Source: Rhizobium sp. CF080 (GTDB lineage Bacteria; Pseudomonadota; Alphaproteobacteria; Rhizobiales; Rhizobiaceae). Taken from it: a stretch of 64,000 nucleotides of DNA. The stretch lies in contig NZ_AKKC02000005.1 in assembly GCF_000282095.2 (NCBI RefSeq), positions 186,001 to 250,000 on the forward strand, read 5' to 3'. Every line of letters starts with the position of its first letter. Positions within the stretch are counted from its first letter, which is position 1. The position numbers and the translations under genes were made by a program. A model generated the notes under the pieces. That model was given only the letters and a program-made list of their open reading frames with translations. It ran no database searches and was not told the origin of the DNA. Below are positions 36,888 to 45,296 of this stretch, in pieces.

Positions 36888-37403
36888 TCAGCGGCTCATC
36901 TGATCGCGAATATCGGCCAGGTGCTCGAGCGCACGACGAATATGGTAATAGACCGCCTCGTCGGTGATCCCAAACATCTCGGCGATGCGACGGTGGGAAA
37001 TTTGGTCGATCCGGTTCAGTAGAAAAATCCGACGTGTCCTTTCCGGGAGTTCGTCGAGCGCAGCACTCACAGCTTTCAGGTTTTCTTTGCCTATTGTCGT
37101 CCGCTCTGGAGAAATTTCGTCTGTGGCTTCCCAGAGCAAGTCGGCAACGTCTGAATCTATTTCTGCGCGGCGGCGCTCTTTTCGCGCGTGATCGGAGATG
37201 GTGTTTTTTGCCACCTGAGCAACGAACCCGGCCGGGTTCTCAATAGATCTTTCTCCGCTCCGGCTCTCAAGTTTCAGCCACGTATCCTGTAGCAGGTCCT
37301 CCGCAATTGCACGGTTTCCGGTCCACTTGGTGGCGGTTGCTTCCAGCCGCGGTCGCACCTGAAGAAAAGCAGAAAGTAATTTTCCTATCCCAAGCTTGTT
37401 CAC
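36888..37403 (-). CDS. FecI-like ECF sigma factor
   Basis: A 171-residue sigma factor with region 2 (AIAEDLLQDTWLKLES, IENPAGFVAQVAKN) and region 4 (LDELPERTRRIFLLNRIDQISHRRIAEMFGITDEAVYYHIRRALEHL). Paired with FecR and an STN receptor it should direct transcription of the receptor and transport genes. It is the first gene of the minus-strand iron locus. Its own promoter region (37404-37640) shows no Fur or RirA box that I can identify with confidence. Confidence 0.9.
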   Translation of the reverse strand: MNKLGIGKLLSAFLQVRPRLEATATKWTGNRAIAEDLLQDTWLKLESRSGERSIENPAGFVAQVAKNTISDHARKERRRAEIDSDVADLLWEATDEISPERTTIGKENLKAVSAALDELPERTRRIFLLNRIDQISHRRIAEMFGITDEAVYYHIRRALEHLADIRDQMSR

Positions 37404-37648
37404 TGCACGCCCACGATTAGCCCAAACGGTTATCTTGGCTTAAGGGATATGAAAAAAGCGTGCAATGACAACGATTTGACGATCGAGATCGACGCGAATG
37501 AAAAACTTGCCCCAAATAGTCATATTTACCCATTGATTTCATTGCTGCCTTTTGAAACATTGTGGACAAATTACGCTTCATTCGCGCGTGACGGCTGAGG
37601 CTAGTTTTTCTGATGAGTTGCACACCTGCAACATCGCCTGCCTTGTCT
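37404..37648. other. Non-coding stretch upstream of the sigma factor gene
   Basis: No coding signal is seen between the sigma gene and the Tn3 terminal repeat. The sequence is AT-richer than its neighbours and should contain the iron-regulated promoter of the sigma gene. The five bases TGTCT at 37644-37648 abut the terminal repeat and would be the target-duplication half if the insertion was canonical. Confidence 0.4.
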
Positions 37649-37686
37649 GGGGCCAGAACAAGAGCAGTCCGAAATCGTACGCTAAG
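37649..37686 (+). repeat. Tn3-family terminal inverted repeat (38 bp)
   Basis: The repeat starts GGGGCCAGAACAAGAGCAGT and ends CGTACGCTAAG, exactly 38 bases. GGGG at the outer end and TAAG at the inner end is the Tn3-family layout. The interior lies to the right, where the transposase 3' end begins 91 bases on, as expected. A related repeat in the same orientation lies at 62042-62079 and a decayed one at 43767-43799. Confidence 0.8.
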
Positions 37687-37776
37687 GGCGAACGGAATGA
37701 GAACTTATGCGACCCGCTGCAGCCCAGCTGGAAGACGGAGCGATCGAAATCCGTTCGGCATCTGATGTTCGGCATC

Positions 37777-39115
37777 TCAGGTGTAGATGCCGGTAAGATT
37801 GATATGCTCCCAACTGAGCGGCGAGATGTGCTTCAACAGAGCGTCAGGAATGTCTCGCCCCGCTCGTTTCAGTTGCGTGACCGCGCGATCAAGATAAACC
37901 GTATTCCAGTGGACGATCGCGCTGACGACGAGATTGAGCCCCGAGGCACGGAAAGCTTGGCTTTCGAACGACCGATCACGGATTTCGCCGCGCTCGTGGA
38001 AGAAGACAGCGCGCTTCAGCTTATGCGCTGCCTCGCCCTTGTTGAGGCCGGCTTGGCATCTCCGTCGTAGTGCCGGACTTGAGTACCATTCGATCATGAA
38101 GAGCGACCTTTCGATACGGCCGAGTTCGCGGAGCGCCCTGGCGAGATGGCTTTGCTTCGGAGATGCGGACAGTTTCTTGAGGATGGTAGACGGCACCACG
38201 GACCGCGTCGTGATCGACGCCGCAAGATGGAGCAGCTCGTCCCAATGATCGAGGATCAGATTGGCATTGATGGGCGCCCCGATGTGGTTCGACAGCGCCG
38301 GATATGCATCGCTCTTTTCGAACGTGTGGAACTTCCGGTCTTTGAGATTGCGCAGTCGCGGTGAGAACCGCTTTCCGATCAAGGCGAACAGCCCGAAGAT
38401 ATGATCACTGGCACCCCCTGTGTCGGTAAAATGTTCATGGATGTCGAGGACCGTGTCCTGATCGAAGAGCCCATCGAGCACATAGGCCGCCTCGCTTTCG
38501 GTCGGACTGATGGGCAAAATGCTGAAGTAGCCGTATTGATCTGACAGATGGCTATAGAATTTTCGATCCGGGTTCACTGCCGTAATGCAAATTGATGTCG
38601 CCGCGCTTTGCGGCTCGGTCGCTCGCGCGGAAGAATTGGCCATCTGACGAAGATGTCGTGCCGTTGCCCCAAAGGCGGGAATACGGATGCTGGGTGTGGG
38701 CATCGGCGATGCACGCTTGCGCCGTGCGGTAGGTCTCCGATCGAGCATGGTATGTGCGCATCCACCCAATCTGGTGAGCGCTGATCCCCTTGGATGCGAC
38801 CGCCATTCGTTTCGGTCCGAGATTGGTCGCATCGGCCAGTACGCCAGCGAGCATGGCAGAGACATTTTTCGGAGTGTCGCCGGTGCGAACATGCGTGAAG
38901 AAATCCGCAAAGCCGATCCATTCATGCACTTCCCTTAACAAGTCGGGAACCTCGACCAGCGGATAGTCGTTGGCGGATTGCAGGGCGGTGATCGTATCTA
39001 GAAACATGCGCAGCGCTTTGGCGGTACTCGCTCTGCAGTCCATCTGTCGCTGCTTCTTTCGATTGTTGGCTTGCGAGAACAGCCAACACGAGAAGCGCGC
39101 AAGATCTCCGACCAT
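37777..39115 (-). pseudogene. tnpA: Tn3-family transposase TnpA, truncated and frameshifted
   Basis: The C-terminal part of about 450 codons of a roughly 1000-residue TnpA. Frame one (39115 to about 38565) has [12 protein letters not shown] (first catalytic Asp) and HYGSEPG; after a one-base shift near 38560-38570 the second frame continues with [27 protein letters not shown] (second Asp) and NKGEAAHKLKRAVFF (catalytic Glu). The N-terminal half is missing: similarity ends near 39115, where sequence from a kup gene begins on the other strand. Inactive remnant. Confidence 0.85.
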
Positions 39116-39217
39116 GCCATGGGCAATTGTGCTCGCTCAATCCTTGAAAGGAGGAGGAATCGCCTCTATGACCGCCAATACGAAGTCCGGCGCTGGAGAC
39201 GGTTGGTCAAGGCACCG

Positions 39218-39625
39218 GTGCCCCTCCTCCACAACATCAAGCACAACCACGTCCTCCACGAGAAGAACGTCATTTTGACCGTGAGGACTTCGGAAAACCC
39301 CCACGTCCCCGATGAACACCGCGCGACCCTCACGCCGATTTCAGACAAGTTCGTCCGCCTAGAGCTCTGCTTCGGATTCATGGACGAGCCGAACGTCACC
39401 AAGGCGCTTGCAATCTGTAAGAAGAAGGCTGGCTTCAAGTTCGAGATCATGCAGACCTCGTTCTACCTCGGCCGACGCACGCTGGTCGGCAATTCGAACT
39501 CCGGGCTACCCCAGTGGCAGGACAATCTTTACATCGCGCTGTCGGGGCTCGGCATCGACCCGTCTGCCTACTTCAAGCTTCCCGCCAACCGCGTTATCGA
39601 GATCGGCGAGCAGGTCAGCATCTGA
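39218..39625 (+). pseudogene. C-terminal fragment of a Kup potassium transporter gene
   Basis: The frame reads [20 protein letters not shown], later [13 protein letters not shown] and [13 protein letters not shown], ending [11 protein letters not shown] with a stop at 39623. This is the cytoplasmic C-terminal domain of KUP-type K+ transporters, about 135 of roughly 630 residues. All membrane helices are missing; the left breakpoint lies between 39115 and 39218, next to the transposase truncation. It marks a deletion or recombination junction. Confidence 0.8.
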
Positions 39626-40147
39626 TCCCGAACGACCAAAAAATCATCCGAAGACGCCGGGCGATTGGCGTTTAGGAGACCAGGGAACAAGAGCCGCTCA
39701 AAGCCGATTTGGGGTCGTCTGCTGGCAGTCCGCTATTGGGTGTCAGTTTGTAAGAAACTGCCATTCCGCCCGCGACCTTTTCGTGGTAGTCGCGACGCCT
39801 GGACTGCCCTCATGATGCAGTACTGTTCCTCCCGCACTACCCATGACCTGAATGCAGCTCCGGGCGAATCATCGGTCCCATCGCCGCAAATCTCCAAAAT
39901 CAGCTGGCGGAGCGGCGCCGGTACTCATCGATCGTCCGGCTGAACACCCCGGGGCAGCCCCTCGTACGAATCGTCCGTGACGAGCATGGGTTTCCCTGGG
40001 CGCGTCGGAGCGACGAGCGAACATGAGGATCGACTAAAGCGGGCATTGCTTGATAGCTGACTGAATTTATTCCTTCCTTGTAAAAGCTATACGAACCGCT
40101 GCAGCAACGCGTAAGGGGGCTCGCATTACGGTCTGGAGATCTGCACC
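39626..40147. other. Non-coding stretch after the kup fragment
   Basis: Short frames here have no recognisable similarity and no ribosome sites. I see no RNA gene or repeat. The right end must contain the promoter of the gene at 40148. Confidence 0.4.
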
Positions 40148-41080
40148 ATGGACATCTGGGACAAAGGTTATGCCACCCATGTTACTTCGTTTTGGGGATG
40201 GGACCCCGCAACATGGGGTACCGTGGGATATACCAAGGCTGGTCGCCTGGAGACGGTGGTTGGCGAAACAACGGACCCATTCATCATGGTGATTTATGTC
40301 ACAAGACGCGCGGCGGAATCCCATTTGCGGGGCCAGGTGACGGGATTTTATCTTGTGTCGCATAGGCCAGGTCATAGAGATCAGTTCACAGATCCCCTTC
40401 ATCATCAGCGTGAACCTCTGAAGTGGCAGCACTCCCTGCAGGCGATCAACGCCTTCAGTTTTCTTCCCGAGTACCGTATCGATATCAGCGATCTCGACCC
40501 GTCGCTCGCACATCGTGCCCGCTCGGTCGCGACAAATGGAGAGGTGCTTGGCCCGGTCGGCGTGGATCGGCTCAGGCAAATTCCCTATATCGAGGTTCCG
40601 GTCTTTGGGCGACCAAATGTTATCGATCAGACCATCCATGTTCCCGGTCGGGGGCATGACCGGGTGATGGGCGGGCCAGTAAACCGCTCGGGGTACATCG
40701 TCGAAGGTGAGCCAGTCGATACTGAAAAGGAGCTGTACCTTCTGTCTTTGTCAGGCGATACCGGCACCTTCTTGGGCGAACCCGCGCAAGGTCGGCGGAT
40801 CTACAAGATCGGCCTGTCTATGAGCCCGCAGACCCGTTTGGTGATGTTTCAGAAGACCATGCCCCGCGGAGCCTTTCAATGGTCGCTGGTTCGATCCACC
40901 CGATTGGAAAATCAACCGCCGTACAAAAGCTTCGAAGCCGCTCTGACCGGCGAATACGCGATGAAGGAGGTTCTCGCGGAAGGAAAAGCGTTCCTAAACG
41001 GCGAGTTCTATGCGGCGACGGACGAGCTGATCAAGAGTGCCTGGGCAGCTGGCAGTAGAGCAGCGCGAAGCCACCGTTGA
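40148..41080 (+). CDS. Uncharacterised protein with GIY-YIG/T5orf172-like C-terminal region
   Basis: A 310-residue protein, no signal peptide. The N-terminal part (about 1-130) contains aromatic-rich THVTSFWGWDPATWGTVGYT, not recognised. The C-terminal part (about 215-300) has RRIYKIGLSMSPQTRLVMFQ, the vKIG-x-(x)-P-x-RL pattern of T5orf172/MUG113 GIY-YIG nuclease-like domains, then a SFEAALTGEYAMKEVLAEGK helix and NGEFYAATDELI, like the Glu-containing end of that fold. It may be a nuclease or effector of mobile-element type. The gene lies between two Tn3 remnants. Confidence 0.5.
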   Translation: MDIWDKGYATHVTSFWGWDPATWGTVGYTKAGRLETVVGETTDPFIMVIYVTRRAAESHLRGQVTGFYLVSHRPGHRDQFTDPLHHQREPLKWQHSLQAINAFSFLPEYRIDISDLDPSLAHRARSVATNGEVLGPVGVDRLRQIPYIEVPVFGRPNVIDQTIHVPGRGHDRVMGGPVNRSGYIVEGEPVDTEKELYLLSLSGDTGTFLGEPAQGRRIYKIGLSMSPQTRLVMFQKTMPRGAFQWSLVRSTRLENQPPYKSFEAALTGEYAMKEVLAEGKAFLNGEFYAATDELIKSAWAAGSRAARSHR

Positions 41081-41619
41081 CAAACTCTGCCGGATCTCAC
41101 ACCCCAAGGTGCGGTCGACTGCCACTTCTGTATCTCGATGTCGCATCGTCGGCGGTGAACAAGCTTGAGATGGTGCAGACTTCGTTGCTCATCAAAAACT
41201 TGTCTCCTCAAGCTATCTAGTACAGAGCGCCTTGAGAGGAGGCGAACTCAGACCCACTATTGACGAGCGGGGGCAGACCGTTGTTCCTTGTCGCAATGGG
41301 CCCGATGCTCCGGAAAATGCCCAGGGAACAAGCTTGTTGGGCTGTCGAAAATCAAGCGCATCCTAAAAATCCGACACGTGGTCCACCGGCTGTCGATGGC
41401 GACACCTTTGAAGGAGATCGTTCCCTAGGGAGCCTTGGGACCGGCCTTTTCCAGATCGATGCATTTTGCTTTGCGATCGGTTCGGCCATCGCTTGGCGTC
41501 TGGCAGGCGTAAGTCATCACTCATACAGCCGAGCACACGATCAACCAAATCTGCAGCGGCTAGAAAGAGTCGAACCATCGACCCGCTAGTCGACCTTATA
41601 CATCAGTTAAAAGTTCTTA
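41081..41619. other. Non-coding stretch before the lipoprotein promoter
   Basis: About 540 bases without a supportable gene. Frames at 41260-41589 are short and have no ribosome site or known similarity. Nothing else recognised. Confidence 0.4.
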
Positions 41620-41647
41620 TTGACTACAATTTAAGCGAGTGTAATAT
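41620..41647 (+). promoter_or_regulatory. Sigma-70-type promoter for the lipoprotein gene
   Basis: TTGACT (41620-41625), a 16-base spacer, and TAATAT (41642-41647), 28 bases before the ATG. The same TATTGACTA context recurs 2.3 kb downstream in the promoter of the metalloprotease gene (43961-43989). Confidence 0.6.
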
Positions 41648-41675
41648 ACTCACTTCATATTGTCGAGGGGCAATA

Positions 41676-42578
41676 ATGTACCGCCGATACTCTTATGTAG
41701 CAGCCCTTGCAGGGCTCGCGACCACTCTAGGTGCGTGTGCGATACCCCCAGATGTCAGAGATTTTGCGCATGTCGATACTTACGACATTACGCGGCGGGT
41801 CCGTTGTGAGATGCGAGACGCGGTGCGCCAAAAGGCCAAGGAAGCTATCGCTAGGCGCCAACCTGAAATCGCGGCACAGCTCGTCACGGATGAAGATTTC
41901 CTGAAATTTGATTTCGCCGTCCTCGGTCGCGAGGCCCAGAGCATCGTCAGCGTCTATAAGGACACGCTTATCGGTTATGACTGGAACTTTGACATTACCG
42001 AGAAGAACGACGCCACCGCCGGTGTGGACGTTCTGAACACTTTTACGCGAGGGACCTTCGGTCTTGGTGCAACGGTTAGTAACAACCGCGAACGCAACAA
42101 TGTCGAGACTTTTCGGGAGCTTGATAGTTTCGTGAAGTTGGCGACCATGGTCAGCAATACCGATTATTGCAAGCCGGACGTCTACAAACCCAAAAACTAC
42201 GTGTATCCGATCACCGGCAATCTGAACCTGATCAGTTACGTCAAAAAATATCTCGATCACAACCAGTCGGGAAACCTGGCAGGCGCTGCAGGCAGCAAGG
42301 ATCTGGCGACCTACAGTGTGAAGCTGAAGTTCACGACGGTTTGGAGTTCAAAACTTACGCCGGATCTTAACCTGCCCTCTCGGGGTATAACCTGGGAAGT
42401 GGTGGGCGTCGATGGATCAGCTGAAAATACCCGCACGGATGTGCACCAGGTATCGATCGTCATGGTTTTACCAGCAGGGGGCGATCAAAGATCCCTAACC
42501 ATTGCGGAAGAGCGCGTACGCGCCGAACTGGAGTACCTGCGTTTGCGAGATGATCTACGTTCCTTTGCCAACCGTTGA
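41676..42578 (+). CDS. Putative lipoprotein of unknown function
   Basis: A 300-residue protein with a lipoprotein signal: MYRRYSYVAALAGLATTLGAC, lipobox LGAC with Cys21, so likely membrane-anchored facing the periplasm. The body has a charged helical region (about 40-75) and a beta-rich C-terminal half with no family I recognise. CGAGGGG precedes ATG 41676. It is followed after 11 bases by a 94-residue gene, probably one operon. Confidence 0.7.
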   Translation: MYRRYSYVAALAGLATTLGACAIPPDVRDFAHVDTYDITRRVRCEMRDAVRQKAKEAIARRQPEIAAQLVTDEDFLKFDFAVLGREAQSIVSVYKDTLIGYDWNFDITEKNDATAGVDVLNTFTRGTFGLGATVSNNRERNNVETFRELDSFVKLATMVSNTDYCKPDVYKPKNYVYPITGNLNLISYVKKYLDHNQSGNLAGAAGSKDLATYSVKLKFTTVWSSKLTPDLNLPSRGITWEVVGVDGSAENTRTDVHQVSIVMVLPAGGDQRSLTIAEERVRAELEYLRLRDDLRSFANR

Positions 42579-42589
42579 GGAGAAACATT

Positions 42590-42874
42590 ATGGCGGAACA
42601 GAAAATCAAACCGGTCCTTTCGAAGGTGGAACAGAAGCTCATTCCCGCTGCTACTATTTTTATGGCGGTGGACACCATTCGAAAGGCAGGTCTGGAAGAG
42701 ACGTTTCTTGCAGAATGTGCGAAGGACAATCGCGGCATGATCATTTCGAAGGCGGACCTTGATTTCGTCAAAACCTTCCTCGCTAATTTTGCGAATCGCA
42801 GTCTGCTAACGGTGGACGCCGACACTCTGCTGCCCAACATCAAGCGGATCGCAAAATCACAACCTCAGTGCTGA
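42590..42874 (+). CDS. Small protein of unknown function, paired with lipoprotein
   Basis: A 94-residue soluble protein (MAEQKIKPVLSKVEQKLIPA start) with no signal peptide. Predicted mostly helical, with an ECAKDNRGMIISKADLDFVKTF segment. TGAGGAG precedes the ATG. No family recognised. It is cotranscribed with the lipoprotein gene by spacing. Confidence 0.65.
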   Translation: MAEQKIKPVLSKVEQKLIPAATIFMAVDTIRKAGLEETFLAECAKDNRGMIISKADLDFVKTFLANFANRSLLTVDADTLLPNIKRIAKSQPQC

Positions 42875-43278
42875 TGTTTGTTTGCCGGCCTGAGCGGTAT
42901 CACCTCTAGCGTCACCGATCCTGATATCACGGAATTTGCTGGCAATTCCACCGGCACGATGAGGCAGGACAGACTCGACATTTTTTGGAAGGTGTTAGTA
43001 TATCCTAGTATGGTATAGTTCCAGGAAGCGACAGATGGCAAAATCTGATACAAAAATCGAGATCGTCGGCCCGCGCAAAAAGCTCATTGGGAAGCCCCGC
43101 AGCATATTCGGGCCCGTAATTTTCTGATCGAGATGCCAGATCCACTGACGGAAATCGGGCTCGAAGCGTGCACGATCTCGATCTCTAAGGGCAAGCAGAC
43201 CCTTAAGGGGTGACGAAGACCAAGCGAGCTGTGCATATCATGCTGCGCGATGGTGGTAACGGCTTTCAGGAACAGATT
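42875..43278. other. Stretch with broken short frames
   Basis: An ATG at 43035 opens only 30 codons, and another frame at 43108-43213 reads RARNFLIEMPDPLTEIGLEA before a stop. These look like decayed coding DNA, but I cannot name the source. No repeat or RNA gene seen. Confidence 0.35.
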
Positions 43279-43422
43279 ATGTCGGTCAGTGCTGCCCTTC
43301 AACCACGCGAACGCCGCATCGAGGCAAAGAAGCTGAGGAAAGAGGGCATGTCACAGACGGCGATTGCCGCCCGGCTAGGTGTGTCTCAAAAGACCATCTC
43401 CAACGACCTGGACGGGCGTTGA
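43279..43422 (+). CDS. Small helix-turn-helix protein
   Basis: A 47-residue protein, or 70 residues if GTG 43210 is used. The HTH reads EAKKLRKEGMSQTAIAARLG followed by VSQKTISNDLDGR, close to HTH domains of mobile-element regulators. ATG 43279 has AGGA seven bases upstream, better than the GTG. It may be a fragment of a larger DNA-binding protein, as it abuts a truncated transposase copy. Confidence 0.5.
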   Translation: MSVSAALQPRERRIEAKKLRKEGMSQTAIAARLGVSQKTISNDLDGR

Positions 43423-43497
43423 GGCGGGAGCCAAATCCCGGAGCGCTGTCCAGACCTAGTTGCCCCGCTGTCAGCGAAGTTTGGCGGTTCGTCCCGT

Positions 43498-43755
43498 ATG
43501 TAGATGCCTGTCAAATTGAAGTATTCCCAACTCAACGGCGAAACATGCTTACGCATCTCATTGGCACCAATGCGGCGTTTCTGACGCAGTGCTGCAGGGC
43601 TCGACTGAGATAAACGGTGCTCCAGTGGACGATTGCGCTGACGACGAGGTTGAGGCCGGAGGCGCGAAACGCCCGACTTTCAAACGAACGATCGCGAATT
43701 TCGCCGCGCTCGTGAAGAAAGACGGCCCGCTTGAGCTTGTATGCCGCCTCATCTG
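43498..43755 (-). pseudogene. Second Tn3-family transposase remnant (3' end)
   Basis: About 260 bases align along their length with the transposase 3' end at 37780-38035, for example the shared TGGACGAT-GCGCTGACGACGAG core and the segment matching [21 protein letters not shown]. It is more diverged than the first copy, contains indels and lacks the rest of the gene. It has the same orientation as the 37777 copy. Confidence 0.75.
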
Positions 43756-43766
43756 CCGCCTCTTTT

Positions 43767-43799
43767 AGGGTCGGAACAAGGGCAGTTCAAAATCCTAAG
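43767..43799 (+). repeat. Degenerate Tn3-type terminal repeat
   Basis: AGGGTCGGAACAAGGGCAGT followed by TCAAAATC and CTAAG aligns with the 38-base repeat at 37649 if about five bases are deleted before CTAAG. Same orientation. It lies on the wrong side of the transposase remnant for a simple element end, so a deletion or nested copy is implied. Confidence 0.5.
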
Positions 43800-43960
43800 G
43801 ACCGACCGGAAGGCGAAGCCGCTGGGCGACCGCGAAAAGCGCACCCCCGACGGTCCCTTGAGGAGTCAGCTTGTTTAATAGCAATTGAATTTGCCCCGTG
43901 CACTGTCGCCACAAGCAGTCTTAAGAATGCCAAAGGCGAAAGCAATCGTAAGTAATATTA

Positions 43961-43989
43961 TTGACTATTGAAGCAATCTCAGATAGTAT
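43961..43989 (+). promoter_or_regulatory. Promoter of the M43 metalloprotease gene
   Basis: TTGACT (43961-43966), 17-base spacer, TAGTAT (43984-43989), 58 bases before the ATG. The AT-rich leader runs to AGGGAG at the ribosome site. This marks the left border of the protease/caspase locus, 160 bases after the last Tn3 remnant. Confidence 0.55.
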
Positions 43990-44047
43990 TTCTCCAAGAG
44001 GGTCGAGGTATTTAAATATATCGAAAAATCAATAGGGAGCATCGGAA

Positions 44048-44971
44048 ATGGCTGACGAACATCCCCACAAGCGGTCCTGCGGCGTCATGGCCGAATTCCA
44101 CCGCTTGGCCGAAATAGACTCGGACTATCGCTCTCGGCTGGCGGGAATCGAACAGGATACACTACGGCGTGTCGCTCGAATGAGCGTCGCAAAACTCACT
44201 GCAGTGACGGTACCCGTCGTCGTGCATGTTATTTACCAGCGACCGGAACACAATATCAGCGATGCACAGGTCACCAGTCAGATAGCTGTTCTCAACGATG
44301 ATTTCGCTGGTACGAATGCCGATATTGCCAACATTCCCGCACCCTGGAAGAGTCTTGCCACCGCAGCCAAAATCAAGTTCAAACTCGCAACCGTAGACCC
44401 TCAGGGACAGCCCACCAACGGCATCGTTCGCAAGGGGACGACCGTGGAAAGCTTTCCACAGGACAACTCGATGAAATTCGATTCGCAGGGCGGTTCGGAC
44501 GCCTGGGACACACAACGATATCTCAACATCTGGGTCTGCGTCCTTGGTAACGGCCTCCTCGGCTATGCTCAGTTCCCTGGGGGGCCTGGGGCGACAGATG
44601 GCGTTGTCATTCTCAACACAGCCTTCGGATCCGGCGGGATAGCGCAGCCTCCTTTCAACCTAGGGCGTACGACAACGCACGAAATCGGGCACTTCCTCAA
44701 TCTACGCCACATCTGGGGCGACACTGAAGATTGTTCGGGCTCGGATCTGGTATCTGACACGCCAGGACAGCAGTTGCCAAATTACGGCGAGCCGACGTTT
44801 CCGCATGTCTCCTGCACAAATGGCCCTAACGGTGACATGTTTGTGAACTACATGGACTATGTAGACGATCGGGCGATGTTCATGTTTACTGCTGGCCAGG
44901 TGGCACGTATGCGCGCAACCTTGTCCGGTCCAAGGAAGAACCTCGTTTCCGGAGCCGCAGCGATTACTTAA
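44048..44971 (+). CDS. Pappalysin-like (M43) zinc metalloprotease
   Basis: A 307-residue metzincin. Zinc motif HEIGHFLNLRH (His211, Glu212, His215, His221) and Met-turn NYMDY (Met269). The N-terminal HKRSCGVMAEFHRL segment has a lone Cys resembling the cysteine-switch propeptide of ulilysin-type M43 enzymes, which keeps the zymogen off until cleaved. No signal peptide is visible, unlike most M43 proteases, suggesting a cytoplasmic role or non-classical release. The next gene starts immediately after its stop. No immunity gene is identified. Confidence 0.85.
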   Translation: MADEHPHKRSCGVMAEFHRLAEIDSDYRSRLAGIEQDTLRRVARMSVAKLTAVTVPVVVHVIYQRPEHNISDAQVTSQIAVLNDDFAGTNADIANIPAPWKSLATAAKIKFKLATVDPQGQPTNGIVRKGTTVESFPQDNSMKFDSQGGSDAWDTQRYLNIWVCVLGNGLLGYAQFPGGPGATDGVVILNTAFGSGGIAQPPFNLGRTTTHEIGHFLNLRHIWGDTEDCSGSDLVSDTPGQQLPNYGEPTFPHVSCTNGPNGDMFVNYMDYVDDRAMFMFTAGQVARMRATLSGPRKNLVSGAAAIT

Positions 44972-45283
44972 ATGAGTGCGATCGATACAGAGACACTTGC
45001 GCGACGTTGGACCCACTCGCACGAAGAGGACGGTCCCGGCAGGCAGGTATTTCGACCGTCATCATGGAAGTTTCCGCCTTCTAGAGGTAGACATTCCTTT
45101 GATTTCGGCCCCAACGGCGAGTTGCTTTCAAGTGGTCCCGGTCCCGCTGACCAGATAGGAGTGGTCTCCGGGCACTGGAGGCTGCTTTCGGATGGAATAT
45201 TGGAACTCAGCCCGGTGAATGGCAGCCCCGCACGCCTCAAGGTGCTAAAACTCAGCGCAGACAAGCTCGAAATCGAGCGATAG
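44972..45283 (+). CDS. Small lipocalin-like protein of unknown function
   Basis: A 103-residue protein starting on the base after the protease stop, so translationally coupled. Sequence RRWTHSHEEDGPGRQVFRPSSWKFPPSRGR is typical of a group of small uncharacterised beta-rich proteins. SGHWRLLSDGILEL looks like a strand of a lipocalin-like barrel. Tight coupling to a zymogen-like protease suggests inhibitor, immunity or partner function (inference). It converges with the hydrolase gene at 45297. Confidence 0.65.
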   Translation: MSAIDTETLARRWTHSHEEDGPGRQVFRPSSWKFPPSRGRHSFDFGPNGELLSSGPGPADQIGVVSGHWRLLSDGILELSPVNGSPARLKVLKLSADKLEIER

Positions 45284-45296
45284 GTCTTGACTGGTG

